Of a stretch of 64,000 nt of DNA, positions 1-9,211 are shown one piece after another (the first letter of the stretch is position 1; every line of letters starts with the position of its first letter). The stretch covers positions 1-64,000 of the forward strand of contig NZ_ABOX02000038.1 of NCBI RefSeq assembly GCF_000172555.1. The letters run 5' to 3'. The DNA comes from Pedosphaera parvula Ellin514 (GTDB taxonomy: Bacteria > Verrucomicrobiota > Verrucomicrobiia > Limisphaerales > Pedosphaeraceae). The position numbers were made by a program, and so were the translations under genes. The notes under the pieces are model-generated. The model saw only the letters and a list, made by a program, of their open reading frames with translations, had not been told where the DNA came from and made no database searches.

Positions 1-57
1 ACCGGTATCACGCTCGTGCAGCTTAAAGTCTGCAATTGTCTTTGTCTTTAATTCCAT
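1..57 (-). CDS. rpsO: 30S ribosomal protein S15, N-terminal fragment
   Basis: Partial gene running off the left edge on the minus strand. The 19 visible codons read MELKTKTIADFKLHERDTG, which matches the start of bacterial S15: a basic N-terminal helix followed by the conserved H-x-x-DTGS segment. S15 is a primary 16S rRNA-binding protein of the small subunit platform. The ATG at 55-57 is the only plausible start; no strong Shine-Dalgarno precedes it. Identification rests on a short stretch, so the remainder of the gene would settle it. Confidence 0.7.
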   Translation of the reverse strand, partial: MELKTKTIADFKLHERDTG

Positions 58-103
58 AAATACTGTCAACTTTTCTTAAATTAATAGAGAGATAAGCTTA
101 GTT

Positions 104-286
104 TCAATAGAAAGGGCTGTAAAGGACTTTCAATCGCTTCTTTTTTACAATTTCTTTGGAATTCCACCTGGTTAAAAAAACAACCAGGCGTTTATCCTCT
201 CGGGAGATTACCCACGCAAGAGCCTGATAGTCAAAACATTCCACCAACACCCAACGCTCCTCAAACTCACACTCTCCACATAGCAT
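104..286 (-). CDS. small hypothetical protein upstream of rpsO
   Basis: A 60-residue ORF that I do not recognise. It starts MLCGECEFEERW and ends in a basic tail (KKKRLKVLYSPFY). An AGGAG sits 7 nt upstream of the ATG, a well-placed ribosome binding site that supports real translation. It lies 46 nt upstream of rpsO in the same direction, so the two may be cotranscribed. Two cysteines in CGEC could bind metal, but there is no second pair to complete a zinc site. No signal peptide or membrane segment. Function unknown. Confidence 0.45.
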   Translation of the reverse strand: MLCGECEFEERWVLVECFDYQALAWVISREDKRLVVFLTRWNSKEIVKKKRLKVLYSPFY

Positions 287-337
287 TGGATAACTCCTGA
301 GAGGATGGGCTCTTTATGCCTATTCTCGAACTCGATG

Positions 338-1147
338 TCACGGCTTCAGAGTGGCAGCATCCCAATTCATGGTAAGTGAGGTGGGGAGATCGTCCCGATC
401 CTGGTAGAAATAGCACTTCCGATCGGCTGACCAACTATGCAAAAATCGCAATTGATCTCCCTTGATCCACCTGGCCGATCCATCCGCGAATACCTCATTG
501 GCCCCTGCGGGCCGGGGCGAATTCCCATTACGATGAGGCGGGCAGCTTTTGAAAATATCAGAGTCGCGAGGATCACTGAACACGCCCCAGGCATCGGACC
601 CCGTTCTGATGACCAAGTCAGCAGCTAGCGCCCAATGTGGCTTGGCCGTGGTCAGCTTAATAGGACTAAAGCCCGGTCCGGTGTAGCCTGGACCTGACCA
701 GGTTGAAATGCCCCCGAAATATTGATAGCCAATCACCCATTGTGTAAAGCTTGCCTCGTAAATTGGAAAATTCGGGGGCCGGCCGGGACAGTTCCAAATA
801 GCCGTGGAATTCGTGTTCTCCACTGTCAAACCTACAAATTTGCCTGCTGCCGCATCCAGGTCCAACGCGACTTGCACATTGCTTCCGCGTGCGCGAATGA
901 CAAAGTCTGCGTTATCTCCAGCATATATCTGCATCCCAATCCCGATCTGCTTGAGATTGTTCATACACGAGGCTCGCTTGGCCTTTTCCTTCGCCTTGGC
1001 AAGCGCAGGTAAAAGCAACCCGGCCAGGATGGCAATAATGGCAATTACTACCAGCAGTTCAATCAAGGTAAAGGCGCGCCTGGCTCCAGCCCGCAGTGGA
1101 TGTGGCAACCCCCTCTTCGAAGGCGGATGATCAGTACTCTTTTTCAT
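338..1147 (-). CDS. type II secretion/type IV pilin-like pseudopilin
   Basis: 269-residue protein with a class III prepilin leader. About 25 mostly hydrophilic residues end at Ala25, followed by [20 protein letters not shown], the N-methylated hydrophobic helix, with the conserved Glu at mature position 5. After the helix comes [19 protein letters not shown], the linker typical of the large verrucomicrobial/planctomycetal pseudopilin family, then a variable C-terminal domain (here W- and G-rich, with a PHRNG/ADGSARW segment common in this family). The residue before the cleavage site is Ala instead of the usual Gly. The gene follows the LamG exoprotein gene by 34 nt in the same orientation, suggesting cotranscription. 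Likely membrane-anchored, role in secretion or surface display not determined. Confidence 0.88.
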   Translation of the reverse strand: MKKSTDHPPSKRGLPHPLRAGARRAFTLIELLVVIAIIAILAGLLLPALAKAKEKAKRASCMNNLKQIGIGMQIYAGDNADFVIRARGSNVQVALDLDAAAGKFVGLTVENTNSTAIWNCPGRPPNFPIYEASFTQWVIGYQYFGGISTWSGPGYTGPGFSPIKLTTAKPHWALAADLVIRTGSDAWGVFSDPRDSDIFKSCPPHRNGNSPRPAGANEVFADGSARWIKGDQLRFLHSWSADRKCYFYQDRDDLPTSLTMNWDAATLKP

Positions 1148-1181
1148 ACACAGAAAACTTTGATTTCCCCGAAAGTCATCG

Positions 1182-3968
1182 CTATGGCGCTACAACACGG
1201 TAAAACATTTTGCTATCCGTGATGGGGAATTCCGCAATCGCAATGGGACCATGTTCCTCAATAATTCCACCGGTCGCAGTCGTGCCCCAACTCGCACCGG
1301 AAACCGCAGCGCTGTTTTCGAAGTGAACAGGCTGATAGGGGTATTGTCTCTCGACCGTCAACCGAATATTGCCATTATTATTAAGTTCCACCTTTGAAAT
1401 CTTGATTATCGGCTGCGCCACGAGCCGGATTGCATTCACGAAAACTCCCGGCTGACCTGCCGTTCCGCCATCCTTGCGCCCTTCAATTTGGAGCTTTCCA
1501 CTCGCAGACGCGGTTAATAGTCCTCCGAAGGTATAATCAAAATCGTGGCCTGGCGGATTGACACCTCCGTCAAATGTGTAACCGTTCGTGATGGCGATCG
1601 GCACCCCGGTGGCGGCTTCAACCCAATCAGAAATTCGCACTCCCGTACTCCCCTGATCCCAGGACCAGACGGTAAGCCCGTACTGAACATTAGGCGCAAG
1701 GCGCTCGATAAGGATACGAAGACCATTTGCATCCCCGCCGCTGTTTGCATAAATAAAATCCCTGTAGATTGGAATTTGCGTAATGCTTGCCGGAAGTCCT
1801 GCCAAAGCCCCGCGATCGCGATCCTGCAAAGAGGCTCCAATTCCCGTCACGGTTACATTCACCCCATTAAAATTGGTTCCATTTTTGGTCAAGGTCAGCG
1901 AATCAAATCCCGGGAAAGTAGTCGGTGCGCTTGCCAGATCAAAATCGACCTTCAACACCTCACCCGCAGTTGCAGGTGTGTATGGTATCATAGTCAAGTG
2001 AGCCACCACGCTCGTCACCGAGCCCGCCGAATTGGTAATCACGACATTATAATTTGCCGCATCGGCAGATTGCACGTTCACCAAATCCAGCACGTTGCTG
2101 GTTGCACCTGAAATGGCTGTCCCATTTTTATTCCACTGATAGCTGAGCGGACTGGTGCCGCTCGCTGCCACTCCAAACAAGACTGTGTCTCCTTGAAACA
2201 CCGCGTTGGTTCTGTCCACTGGTTGGATCGTGATGGCGGGAGGAATTGCCGTCACGGGTGCTGGTATGCCATTGGTGCGAATTGCCTGAATCTCCGTGTA
2301 GCTCAAACGGCGTCCCCAAACTGCGAGCTCGTCCATGGCACCGCTAAAGAAATTGGTGGCACTTGCCTGTGCCAATGCAGCCGCAGTGGTATTGCTGGCA
2401 CCAATGGAACTCCGCGTATAACCGAAATCCGTTTCGTCCAGCACGCCGTCAACATACAATCGGCCTTTGCCGTTTTCATCCACCCAGACTACATGATGCC
2501 AGGTGGCGTCAAACACTTGACGGGTTGAAATTTTATCCACGCCCGGTGCGATCTTTACGTGCATGGAACTTGAGCTGCTCGTATCAGTTCCCATCAAAAA
2601 GTAGGTGTTAATATTGGTTGGATTCGCTTCAGCAAAGACAACCTTGCTTTGTTGGGACAATCCCTGGGCATTGACCCAGAAGGAAACGGTATAATTCGTG
2701 TTGTTATAAATCGGAAATCCGCTGCTACGCACGGCATATTGCTGCAAATTGGCATCAAAATTCAGTGCACTGCCAAACTGGCCTGGCACCAGGCTGGAGC
2801 CATCCATTGCTATCAGCTGTAGGTCATTATGGCTATAAAGGTCCGGCGTGTTGAGGGTCGTGGAATTCGTTACGGAATCCAGCGGCCAGTACGACAGCAA
2901 ACCTGCTGTCACATTGGGCACAACATCGGGAACGATCACCACCGTCGCGGTATCGCTCTGGGTGCTTCCCGCCGGATTGGCAGCTACAACATAGTATGTG
3001 TTCGTCGCCGGCTCGGTCGTTGAAGTATCACTGTATGTTTTGTTGATGGCATTCGGAATGGATACTCCATTCTTATACCATTGGTACGAATAAGGATGTT
3101 GCCCGTAAACTTGCACCGAGAAGTTGAGCCGGTCACCCATGTTGTTGGTGCTGCTCAACGGCTGCTGAACAAATGTGGGGGGCGAATTCGTAACCGGCTG
3201 AGGCATCCCATTCGTGATCAGTGACTGCACCTCAGCCTGTGACAGTGCACGTTCCCAGACTGCCACCTCATCGATGGAACCATTAAAAAATCCACTTATG
3301 CCTGGCCTTACCAGTGCACCAATACTCGTGGTATTGAAAGTGTAAGGCTGAGTAACCGTGTAGTTGAAGTTCGTTTGATCCAGACTGCCGTCCACATAGA
3401 GTTTAACCGTTCCCCGATCATCGACCCAGGCGATATGGTGCCACGTATTGTCAAAAACCACCTGACTGGACTGACGGTGATTTAGCTGCGTGCCAGCCCC
3501 GCCACTATTATTTCGAATCAGCACGTCCAGCTTGTTGGAACTGGTCGTATTACCAATGGCACTATTTTTGGTCTGAAAGAGTACCAGGGGATTGTTATTG
3601 GTGGTATTGCTCATCGTGAAGAGCATCCTGTCGGTTTGGTTCGATGAACCTTTCACCCACATCGCAAGAGTAAAGGTGCCGGCGCTGAAAATGGTCAATC
3701 CCGTCGCTACGTTGTTCGTATCATGGACAATGTTCAAATATTGCGAAGTCCCATTAAATACAAACCCACTCCCAACCTTTCCGGCCCCTATCGTGGAACC
3801 ACCCACAACCGTCATGTTGTTTCCTGAAGACAGGTCCGGTGTGGTTCCTCCATTGTCTGCTTCCAACGGCCAATAAGAAATAAGCCCAAGTCGCAAATCA
3901 CTGGCGAAAGACGTGGTGACTGTGATTAGAATGGTGAGTGCCAGAGCAACTTTGCTGAAAGCTTTCAT
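1182..3968 (-). CDS. secreted protein with two LamG-like and two Ig-like domains
   Basis: Start placed at the ATG at 3968, because the protein then begins with a proper signal peptide ([20 protein letters not shown]) and is 928 residues long; upstream in-frame codons look non-coding. Order: LamG/concanavalin-like domain (about 25-215, starting [13 protein letters not shown]), Ig-like domain (about 265-345, with SYQWYKNG), second LamG (about 355-570), second Ig-like domain (about 580-660, with SYQWNKNG), then a beta-rich C-terminal region of about 260 residues ending FYRVVAP, a tail often seen in verrucomicrobial exoproteins. LamG domains usually bind glycans or proteins. No catalytic motif is seen. 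Probably a surface or secreted binding protein; the adjacent pseudopilin gene fits export. Confidence 0.85.
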   Translation of the reverse strand: MKAFSKVALALTILITVTTSFASDLRLGLISYWPLEADNGGTTPDLSSGNNMTVVGGSTIGAGKVGSGFVFNGTSQYLNIVHDTNNVATGLTIFSAGTFTLAMWVKGSSNQTDRMLFTMSNTTNNNPLVLFQTKNSAIGNTTSSNKLDVLIRNNSGGAGTQLNHRQSSQVVFDNTWHHIAWVDDRGTVKLYVDGSLDQTNFNYTVTQPYTFNTTSIGALVRPGISGFFNGSIDEVAVWERALSQAEVQSLITNGMPQPVTNSPPTFVQQPLSSTNNMGDRLNFSVQVYGQHPYSYQWYKNGVSIPNAINKTYSDTSTTEPATNTYYVVAANPAGSTQSDTATVVIVPDVVPNVTAGLLSYWPLDSVTNSTTLNTPDLYSHNDLQLIAMDGSSLVPGQFGSALNFDANLQQYAVRSSGFPIYNNTNYTVSFWVNAQGLSQQSKVVFAEANPTNINTYFLMGTDTSSSSSMHVKIAPGVDKISTRQVFDATWHHVVWVDENGKGRLYVDGVLDETDFGYTRSSIGASNTTAAALAQASATNFFSGAMDELAVWGRRLSYTEIQAIRTNGIPAPVTAIPPAITIQPVDRTNAVFQGDTVLFGVAASGTSPLSYQWNKNGTAISGATSNVLDLVNVQSADAANYNVVITNSAGSVTSVVAHLTMIPYTPATAGEVLKVDFDLASAPTTFPGFDSLTLTKNGTNFNGVNVTVTGIGASLQDRDRGALAGLPASITQIPIYRDFIYANSGGDANGLRILIERLAPNVQYGLTVWSWDQGSTGVRISDWVEAATGVPIAITNGYTFDGGVNPPGHDFDYTFGGLLTASASGKLQIEGRKDGGTAGQPGVFVNAIRLVAQPIIKISKVELNNNGNIRLTVERQYPYQPVHFENSAAVSGASWGTTATGGIIEEHGPIAIAEFPITDSKMFYRVVAP

Positions 3969-4233
3969 GGTCTTTAGTTTGCTTAAACGGTTAACCTCGT
4001 ACATGCGACGACAACTTTGGCGTTGCAAATTAATGGGCTGATTCAAATACGTAAGCAGGCCATGTTGGAAAACGCAACAACAAAGAAGTATTGGCTGAGA
4101 ACTCAACTTCTCTGGTTTATCAGGAAATTGCCGAGGCAGGCGAAAAGAGCGGACTGATTAGCACGTAACCAAAGCCAACCACATTACCCACGTTTAAAAT
4201 ACAGGATAATGCGTCTTCGGCAAACTCTCCGTA

Positions 4234-4508
4234 AGAGCCTGTTTTAAAATTCTGGAGGGTGCTGTTTTCGCGCCAAAGGCTGTATGGCAAGGCGCGACGA
4301 AGGAGAATATCCCTGGTGGATCTTCGACTGAGGAGCAACGCCGCCAGACGGCCTTTGGCGCGAAAACCCTCCGGGCGGCAGTGCTTTTGGCCGCGGCCGG
4401 CGTTGGCTCGGCCCTCACAGCCCGCTGCGGGGATGCTCCGGCCTCGCCGCCTTGGCCACAGCCAAAATCTCCAACCGCAGCACCCTCCATAATTTTAAAA
4501 CAGGCTCT
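4234..4508. repeat. 275-bp element with 31-bp terminal inverted repeats
   Basis: The ends 4234-4264 and 4478-4508 are inverted copies matching at 30 of 31 positions (AGAGCCTGTTTTAAAATT followed by a C/A difference, then TGGAGGGTGCTG). Inside are two more inverted pairs: 4265-4280 with 4351-4366 (16/16) and 4385-4391 with 4461-4467 (7/7). The single strand could therefore fold as a long stem carrying two hairpins. The interior is much more GC-rich than the AT-rich arms. ORFs of 98 and 72 codons across it read as palindrome artefacts. It fills most of the 492-bp gap between the LamG exoprotein and mqnD genes. No transposase is present, so it resembles a MITE or a dispersed structured repeat; copy number cannot be seen here. 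Confidence 0.75.
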
Positions 4509-4622
4509 AAAAAAGTAACCGGCACTTCTCGAGCAAATTACATGTAATCACGCCATCCAAGGAACCGGATTAAATCCCGCTCGACAGGATCTAAAGGAAT
4601 AACCTTGTTTATTACTTCCGTC

Positions 4623-5474
4623 CTAAACCACAAACTCAAGTTCCTGCCTATGCGGAATGAGTCCCCGTTCGAACGCGCGGCCCAGGAAACGGCGAATGGA
4701 TTCCCTGCCCTTTTCACCGTAATCAAGCGTCCAGTGGTTCACATACATTCCGACAAATTTATCCGCGAGGTCGTGCCCCATGTCGCGGGCATACTGCAAA
4801 GCGTGCTGTACTGCCTCCGGGCGATGATCAAGGCTGTACTGAATGCTGTCGGTCAAAATCCCGGAAATTCTTTTCCGGACTGCCGGTTCGAATCGCTTGT
4901 GAATGACATTTCCTCCCAGCGGAAGAGGCAACCCCCCATTCTCGCGCCCCCACCAGACTCCGAGATCCTCAGAAACCAGCAATCCTTCGTTCTTATAAGT
5001 CAGCTGCCCTTCGTGAATAATTAATCCGATCTCCGCTGCTCCAGAGCGAACGGCGCTGAAAATCTGGTCGAATGGTACCACTACATAATCGAACTCTTTG
5101 GCGGATTTGCCCAACCAAAGCTGCAGCGCCAGAAAAGCACTGGTCATGGTGCCCGGCACGGCGATTTTCTTCCTGGCAATCTCATCCTTGCTGAATTTCT
5201 GTTTGGAAACGAGCATCGGCCCATATCCATCCCCCATGCTCGCGCCGCTGGGCAACAATGCGTATTTATCGCTCACATAGGCATAAGCATGAATGCTGAT
5301 GGCCGATATGTCTAACTCGCCTCGTGTGGCACGTTCGTTCAAGGTCTGGATATCCTGCAGAATATGTTCAAACCCAAAACCGTTCGTCGGAATAAGTTCT
5401 TTTGCCAATCCGTAAAACATAAAAGCATCATCCGGATCCGGCGAGTGTCCCAATGTCAGCATTCGTTTTTCCAT
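4623..5474 (-). CDS. mqnD: 1,4-dihydroxy-6-naphthoate synthase (futalosine menaquinone pathway)
   Basis: 283 residues from the ATG at 5474, chosen because a GAGGG lies just upstream and the protein then starts MEKRMLTLGHSPDPDDAFMF, the conserved opening of MqnD (GHSPDPDDAFMFYAL-like). Other family features are ISIHAYAYVSDKYALLPSGASMG, the GTMTSAFLAL segment and VPFDQIFSAVRSGAAEIGLIIHEGQ. MqnD converts cyclic de-hypoxanthine futalosine to 1,4-dihydroxy-6-naphthoate, so this organism probably makes menaquinone by the futalosine route. Length fits the family (about 270-290). No other mqn gene is in the window. It is divergent from the phosphoesterase gene. Confidence 0.9.
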   Translation of the reverse strand: MEKRMLTLGHSPDPDDAFMFYGLAKELIPTNGFGFEHILQDIQTLNERATRGELDISAISIHAYAYVSDKYALLPSGASMGDGYGPMLVSKQKFSKDEIARKKIAVPGTMTSAFLALQLWLGKSAKEFDYVVVPFDQIFSAVRSGAAEIGLIIHEGQLTYKNEGLLVSEDLGVWWGRENGGLPLPLGGNVIHKRFEPAVRKRISGILTDSIQYSLDHRPEAVQHALQYARDMGHDLADKFVGMYVNHWTLDYGEKGRESIRRFLGRAFERGLIPHRQELEFVV

Positions 5475-5679
5475 GCGGCCCTCATTTTGATTCTCCCTTC
5501 GCACATGTCGAACAAAATCACGCGGGTGGATTGAAAACATCACTGGCTCGAGGAATCAAATCACAAGCTTCGGTTTTGGGTAATTCACCCCATACCACAG
5601 AACGAAGCCTTCTATATGCTGAATTCAGTTCACATCGTTCTCACCAACAGTAGGATTACGTTTTTTTCAGTCAAATTCT

Positions 5680-7011
5680 ATGGCCCAGAACCGGTTAACG
5701 AATGGATGCCCCCATCCATCAGTCATTTCCCGGCGTCAGTTTCTCAAAACCTCTGCTCTCCTTGCCGCTGGTGCAACCGCCCTGCAAGGCCTTGCCTGCG
5801 CGGGCTCATCAGCGAGCCCTTTCCGATTGCCGCCGCCAGGATTTTCCGGCATCGAGCATATCGTGGTGGTTATGATGGAGAATCGTTCCTTTGATCATTA
5901 CCTTGGCTGGCTCCCAGATGCCGATGGACGACAGGCAGGTTTGTCTTATCCCGATCGGGATGGAAATTTGCAACCGACACACGCTCTGTCTCCGGACGAT
6001 CACGGATGCAACCATCCCACCCTGGACCAAAGCTATCGGGGCGGCCGCATCAAGCATGAACACGGCGCTTGCAACGGCTGGCTTCTTACGGGCAACAATG
6101 ATGCCTATGCTCTTGGCTACTACAGGCAGAGAGACCTGGCGTTTCTGGGCCAGGCGGCACCTGCCTGGACGGTTTGCGATCGTTATTTCGCTCCGATCAT
6201 GGCCGAGACTTATCCCAACCGTATTTATCAACACGCTGCGCAGACGGATCGGCTTTCAGACACCCCGGAGCCTTGTTCCCTGCCCACTATTTGGGACCGA
6301 CTCGCAGAGCACGATTTGAAGGGACGTTATTATTTCAGCGATGTGCCGTTTCTTGCGCTCTGGGGATCCAAATACCTTTCGATCACCCGGACGTTTAACC
6401 GGTTTCTCGAAGATTGTGCAGGGGGCGCACTGCCTCAGGTTTCCCTGGTTGACCCACGACTTCTGGGTGAGAGCCTTGATGTATCCGGTCGAGGCAATCC
6501 GCATACGGACGTCCACAGTGGCGAAGTTTTTTTGAATACAGTTTACAATGCAGTCACGACCAGTCCCAACTGGGCAAGTACAGTGCTCATCGTGAATTTT
6601 GACGAGGGCGGCGGATTTTTTGACCACGTCTCCCCTCCTCCCGCCCCGATTCCGGAAGCCGATAAAACGGCGGGCAATCAGGACGGACTAAGAGGCTTTC
6701 GCGTCCCCGCCCTGGTCATTGCGCCGTGGTCAAGACGGGGAGGGATTGCTCACGGTGTTTACGACCATACTTCAATTCTGAAAATGATTGAATGGCGATG
6801 GCATCTGGCCCCGCTCACGGCTCGAGATGCCACGGCAAACAACATAGCCGAGGTTCTTGATTTCAGCCGGGCAAGCATGATTGCCCCCCGTTTCAATGTT
6901 CCCAATGCCTCCTCCATCGCCTCAGGTTCAACACCTTCGGCAATCTCGAGCTCAAACCGGTGGCGACAACTGGCACTCTCCGCCAAACACTCCGGTTTTC
7001 CGAAATCTTAA
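5680..7011 (+). CDS. Tat-exported phosphoesterase (phospholipase C/acid phosphatase family)
   Basis: 443 residues. A twin-arginine signal (SRRQFLKTSALLAAGATA, residues 17-34) leads into the PF04185 phosphoesterase domain. Family hallmarks are IVVVMMENRSFDHYLG (about 62-76; Glu67-Asn68 near the metal/nucleophile site), the HEHGACNGW stretch, and NFDEGGGFFDHVSPP (about 308-322). The family includes phospholipases C and acid phosphatases that cleave phosphomonoesters or phosphodiesters in the periplasm. Cys40 in LACAG could allow lipidation, but Tat cleavage is the simpler reading. Substrate cannot be told from sequence; phosphate scavenging is likely. The start at 5680 keeps the n-region before the RR motif. 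Confidence 0.88.
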   Translation: MAQNRLTNGCPHPSVISRRQFLKTSALLAAGATALQGLACAGSSASPFRLPPPGFSGIEHIVVVMMENRSFDHYLGWLPDADGRQAGLSYPDRDGNLQPTHALSPDDHGCNHPTLDQSYRGGRIKHEHGACNGWLLTGNNDAYALGYYRQRDLAFLGQAAPAWTVCDRYFAPIMAETYPNRIYQHAAQTDRLSDTPEPCSLPTIWDRLAEHDLKGRYYFSDVPFLALWGSKYLSITRTFNRFLEDCAGGALPQVSLVDPRLLGESLDVSGRGNPHTDVHSGEVFLNTVYNAVTTSPNWASTVLIVNFDEGGGFFDHVSPPPAPIPEADKTAGNQDGLRGFRVPALVIAPWSRRGGIAHGVYDHTSILKMIEWRWHLAPLTARDATANNIAEVLDFSRASMIAPRFNVPNASSIASGSTPSAISSSNRWRQLALSAKHSGFPKS

Positions 7012-7153
7012 TTCCGTTGCCAGCGCTTGGTGGAGCGGGCAATAGGAATCATACTCTGCCTGAGGTTTTCGTCCCCTTCGTGGAGGTCTTTCCCCCATTT
7101 GTAAGCGGCCTCAAAATAGAGATAGTATTATAGGAAATTAAAAAACTGACGAA

Positions 7154-7411
7154 ATGAAAACTTCATTACTACTCGCCTGCCTGGCACTCGGCATTATCGG
7201 CTGCTCAACTTGCGATGACCGTGGTGGTCGTGGGGGTGTTGGTGAAGGGGCTGAAACCACTGTGGGCAGGAATTACGGGTGGGAAAACAGTGTGGAAACC
7301 CGGGATCCAAGAGGTCCCTGGGAAAATTGGCGTTATGGGGGAGATCCAGACCGTATCGCTCCGCGGGTTCCCGTTGATCCCGCTTTCCCTCCCGCTCCCG
7401 TTGATCACTGA
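7154..7411 (+). CDS. small lipoprotein
   Basis: 85 residues beginning MKTSLLLACLALGIIGCSTC: a short positive n-region, a hydrophobic stretch and the lipobox IIGC, with lipidation expected at Cys17. The mature part is short, Gly-, Asp- and Pro-rich (DDRGGRGGVG, then WENWRYGGDPDR), without a recognised domain. Low-complexity small lipoproteins like this recur in the next 5 kb (for example at 12464-12790). Function unknown; an envelope role is an inference from the signal alone. Confidence 0.65.
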   Translation: MKTSLLLACLALGIIGCSTCDDRGGRGGVGEGAETTVGRNYGWENSVETRDPRGPWENWRYGGDPDRIAPRVPVDPAFPPAPVDH

Positions 7412-7522
7412 CTTAACGGATGAAGCAGTTGGCAATGAGCATTAGATTTTTTTCTGTTCTGTGCGTTAACAGTTTCTTCAGTTGCCATTTGCTTCACCCA
7501 ATTTAGAAGTGTACTTTTATTC

Positions 7523-7915
7523 ATGAAACACGATCAACTCGAAGAAGGAAGGATCGCCAGCCACTCTCGCCCGCTCGGAACTGTCACACGTGAAATGGTT
7601 CTGGAAAGGGCCCGACAGCTGGCCGTAATCAATGGCCGCTCTCCGCATGAAGTCATCGAAGGAGATTTCGAACAGGCGCGGCGCGAGCTTTTGGGCGAAG
7701 ATGAAGCCTCTCCCAAGGAAAGCTTGTTGGAATCCGTACCGGAATCGGAACGCTGGGATCCAGTGCCTGGTTCCACCGGGAGCAAAGCCGAGCAGGTGCC
7801 TGCGCACGATGAACAAACAGACAATGAAAAACTGGTGCAAGAGGGAGTGGAGGACGCAGAGCATGACCAGATGTTAGAAGGTGCGAAGGAAGGTTTTCGG
7901 CGTGACCAGGCTTAA
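7523..7915 (+). CDS. hypothetical acidic protein
   Basis: 130 residues, cytoplasmic by appearance. The N-terminal half holds a helical segment, TREMVLERARQLAVINGRSP, followed by HEVIEGDFEQARRELLG. This loosely recalls the short helical modules of the DUF2934 type (RAxxLAxxxGRP...DWxxAExEL), but I would not assign it. The C-terminal half is rich in Glu, Asp and Gln and looks disordered. It lies between a small lipoprotein and a small zinc-binding protein on the same strand. Codon pattern and lack of a competing frame support it as a gene. Confidence 0.6.
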   Translation: MKHDQLEEGRIASHSRPLGTVTREMVLERARQLAVINGRSPHEVIEGDFEQARRELLGEDEASPKESLLESVPESERWDPVPGSTGSKAEQVPAHDEQTDNEKLVQEGVEDAEHDQMLEGAKEGFRRDQA

Positions 7916-8022
7916 TTTATCTGGCAGCAGGAATTGAAGTTCGGCATGGCCGTCTTTTGGAAACCTACTGGCGGAAAGATTTGTCCATGAATTCTGTACC
8001 AACATTCGACCAAAGGAACTTT

Positions 8023-8256
8023 ATGCCCCAGTGTGAAACTTGTGGAAATGAATATGACAAAAACCTCGAGATAGTGGTGAATGGCATTTCCCATTATTTT
8101 GATTGTTTTGAATGTGCGATACATGCTCTGGCCCCGCTCTGCGATCATTGCGGGTGCAAGATCATAGGCCATGGCATTGAGGCGGCAGGCATTTTCTTTT
8201 GTTGCGCTCATTGCGCAGCTGAGAAAGGGGTTGTCGGTGCGCATGATCACGTTTGA
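8023..8256 (+). CDS. small Cys-rich zinc-binding protein
   Basis: 77 residues when started at the ATG at 8023, which has an AAAGGA 5-6 nt upstream; the longer frame from 7957 lacks such a site. Cysteine pairs occur at CETC near the N-terminus, CFEC in the middle, CDHCGC, and CCAHC near the C-terminus, with several His residues (SHYF, GHGIEAAG, AHDHV). Eight or more metal ligands suggest two zinc sites, in the manner of treble-clef or LIM-like knuckles. The protein resembles small unnamed zinc-ribbon proteins found in many bacteria. It may bind nucleic acid or a partner protein; no direct evidence for function. Confidence 0.7.
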   Translation: MPQCETCGNEYDKNLEIVVNGISHYFDCFECAIHALAPLCDHCGCKIIGHGIEAAGIFFCCAHCAAEKGVVGAHDHV

Positions 8257-8326
8257 AAGAGGTTGACTCAGTTTAGCCCGGAGAAAATCAGCATAAAAGA
8301 ATGCTCAGGCTTGATTTACAGAACTT

Positions 8327-9193
8327 ATGGTGCGACCAAGATTTCGAAATCCACGTGCTCCCCGGCTTCAAGCAGAACGCCCCGGGCGGGAAAATAAAAT
8401 GAGCCCCAAACCTCGGGACGCATCTCCTGAATATCGAGGCAGCGGCAAATTACAAGGAAAGATAGCGCTTATCACGGGCGGAGACAGCGGAATCGGCCGG
8501 GCTACAGCAGTTCTTTTTGCCCGCGAAGGCGCCGACGTCGCAATTGCCTATCTCAACGAACATAAGGACGCCAGGGAAACCGTTCGATTGGTAGAGAAAG
8601 AAGGCCGAAAGTGCATTGCCATTGCGGATGATGTTGGAAATGAGAAGCATTGCCAGAAAGTCGTGCAAACCGCAGTCAAACAATTCGGAAAGCTGAATAT
8701 ATTGGTAAACAATGCAGCCGAGCAGCATCCACAACCCGACATCACTCGAATTTCCAGCAAACAGCTTGAGCGCACTTTCAGGACAAACATTTTCTCCCAC
8801 TTCTTCATGGTAAAAGCCACGCTCAAATATTTGAAGGAAGGTTCGGCGATCATCAACACCACGTCAGTTACAGCCTACCGGGGCAGTTCTCAATTGCTGG
8901 ACTACTCATCGACGAAAGGAGCGATAGTGGCTTTTACGCGTTCTCTTTCTGAGAATCTGGCGGCGAAGAAAATTCGAGTGAACGGGGTTGCCCCCGGCCC
9001 CATATGGACGCCGCTCATACCGTCAACCTTTCCTGCGGAAAAGGTGAAGAAATTTGGCACGGATGTTCCTTTGGGGCGGCCCGGACAGCCAATGGAAGTC
9101 GCTCCCAGTTATGTTTTCCTGGCCTCAGGTGATTCCTCCTACATGACGGGCCAGGTGCTTCATCCAAATGGAGGAGAGGTTGTGAATGCCTAG
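8327..9193 (+). CDS. SDR-family NAD(P)-dependent oxidoreductase (YdaD/YhxC-like)
   Basis: 288-residue classical short-chain dehydrogenase. Motifs are TGGDSGIGRATA for the Rossmann cofactor loop, NNAA, the catalytic Ser in INTTSVTAYRGS and the catalytic pair YSSTK. The N-terminal QAERPGRENKMSPKPRD followed by EYRGSGKLQGKIALITGGD matches the extended N-terminus of the general-stress SDR group (Bacillus YdaD/YhxC type), so I keep the upstream ATG at 8327 instead of the internal one at 8399. These enzymes reduce or oxidise hydroxyl/keto groups; substrates are mostly unknown. Neighbouring small stress-type genes fit a general-stress role. Confidence 0.9.
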   Translation: MVRPRFRNPRAPRLQAERPGRENKMSPKPRDASPEYRGSGKLQGKIALITGGDSGIGRATAVLFAREGADVAIAYLNEHKDARETVRLVEKEGRKCIAIADDVGNEKHCQKVVQTAVKQFGKLNILVNNAAEQHPQPDITRISSKQLERTFRTNIFSHFFMVKATLKYLKEGSAIINTTSVTAYRGSSQLLDYSSTKGAIVAFTRSLSENLAAKKIRVNGVAPGPIWTPLIPSTFPAEKVKKFGTDVPLGRPGQPMEVAPSYVFLASGDSSYMTGQVLHPNGGEVVNA

Positions 9194-9211
9194 CAAAAAG
9201 CTGTAACCGTT

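Noticed and set aside
1545-2111. 188-codon plus-strand frame within the LamG gene
   Set aside because: It is antisense to a gene with a signal peptide and clear domains; no ribosome binding site or domain of its own.
4194-4490. 98-codon minus-strand and 77-codon plus-strand open frames in the 4.2-kb element
   Set aside because: They run through inverted repeats and have repeat-like, Ala/Arg-rich composition without a family; they are by-products of the palindromic, GC-rich interior.
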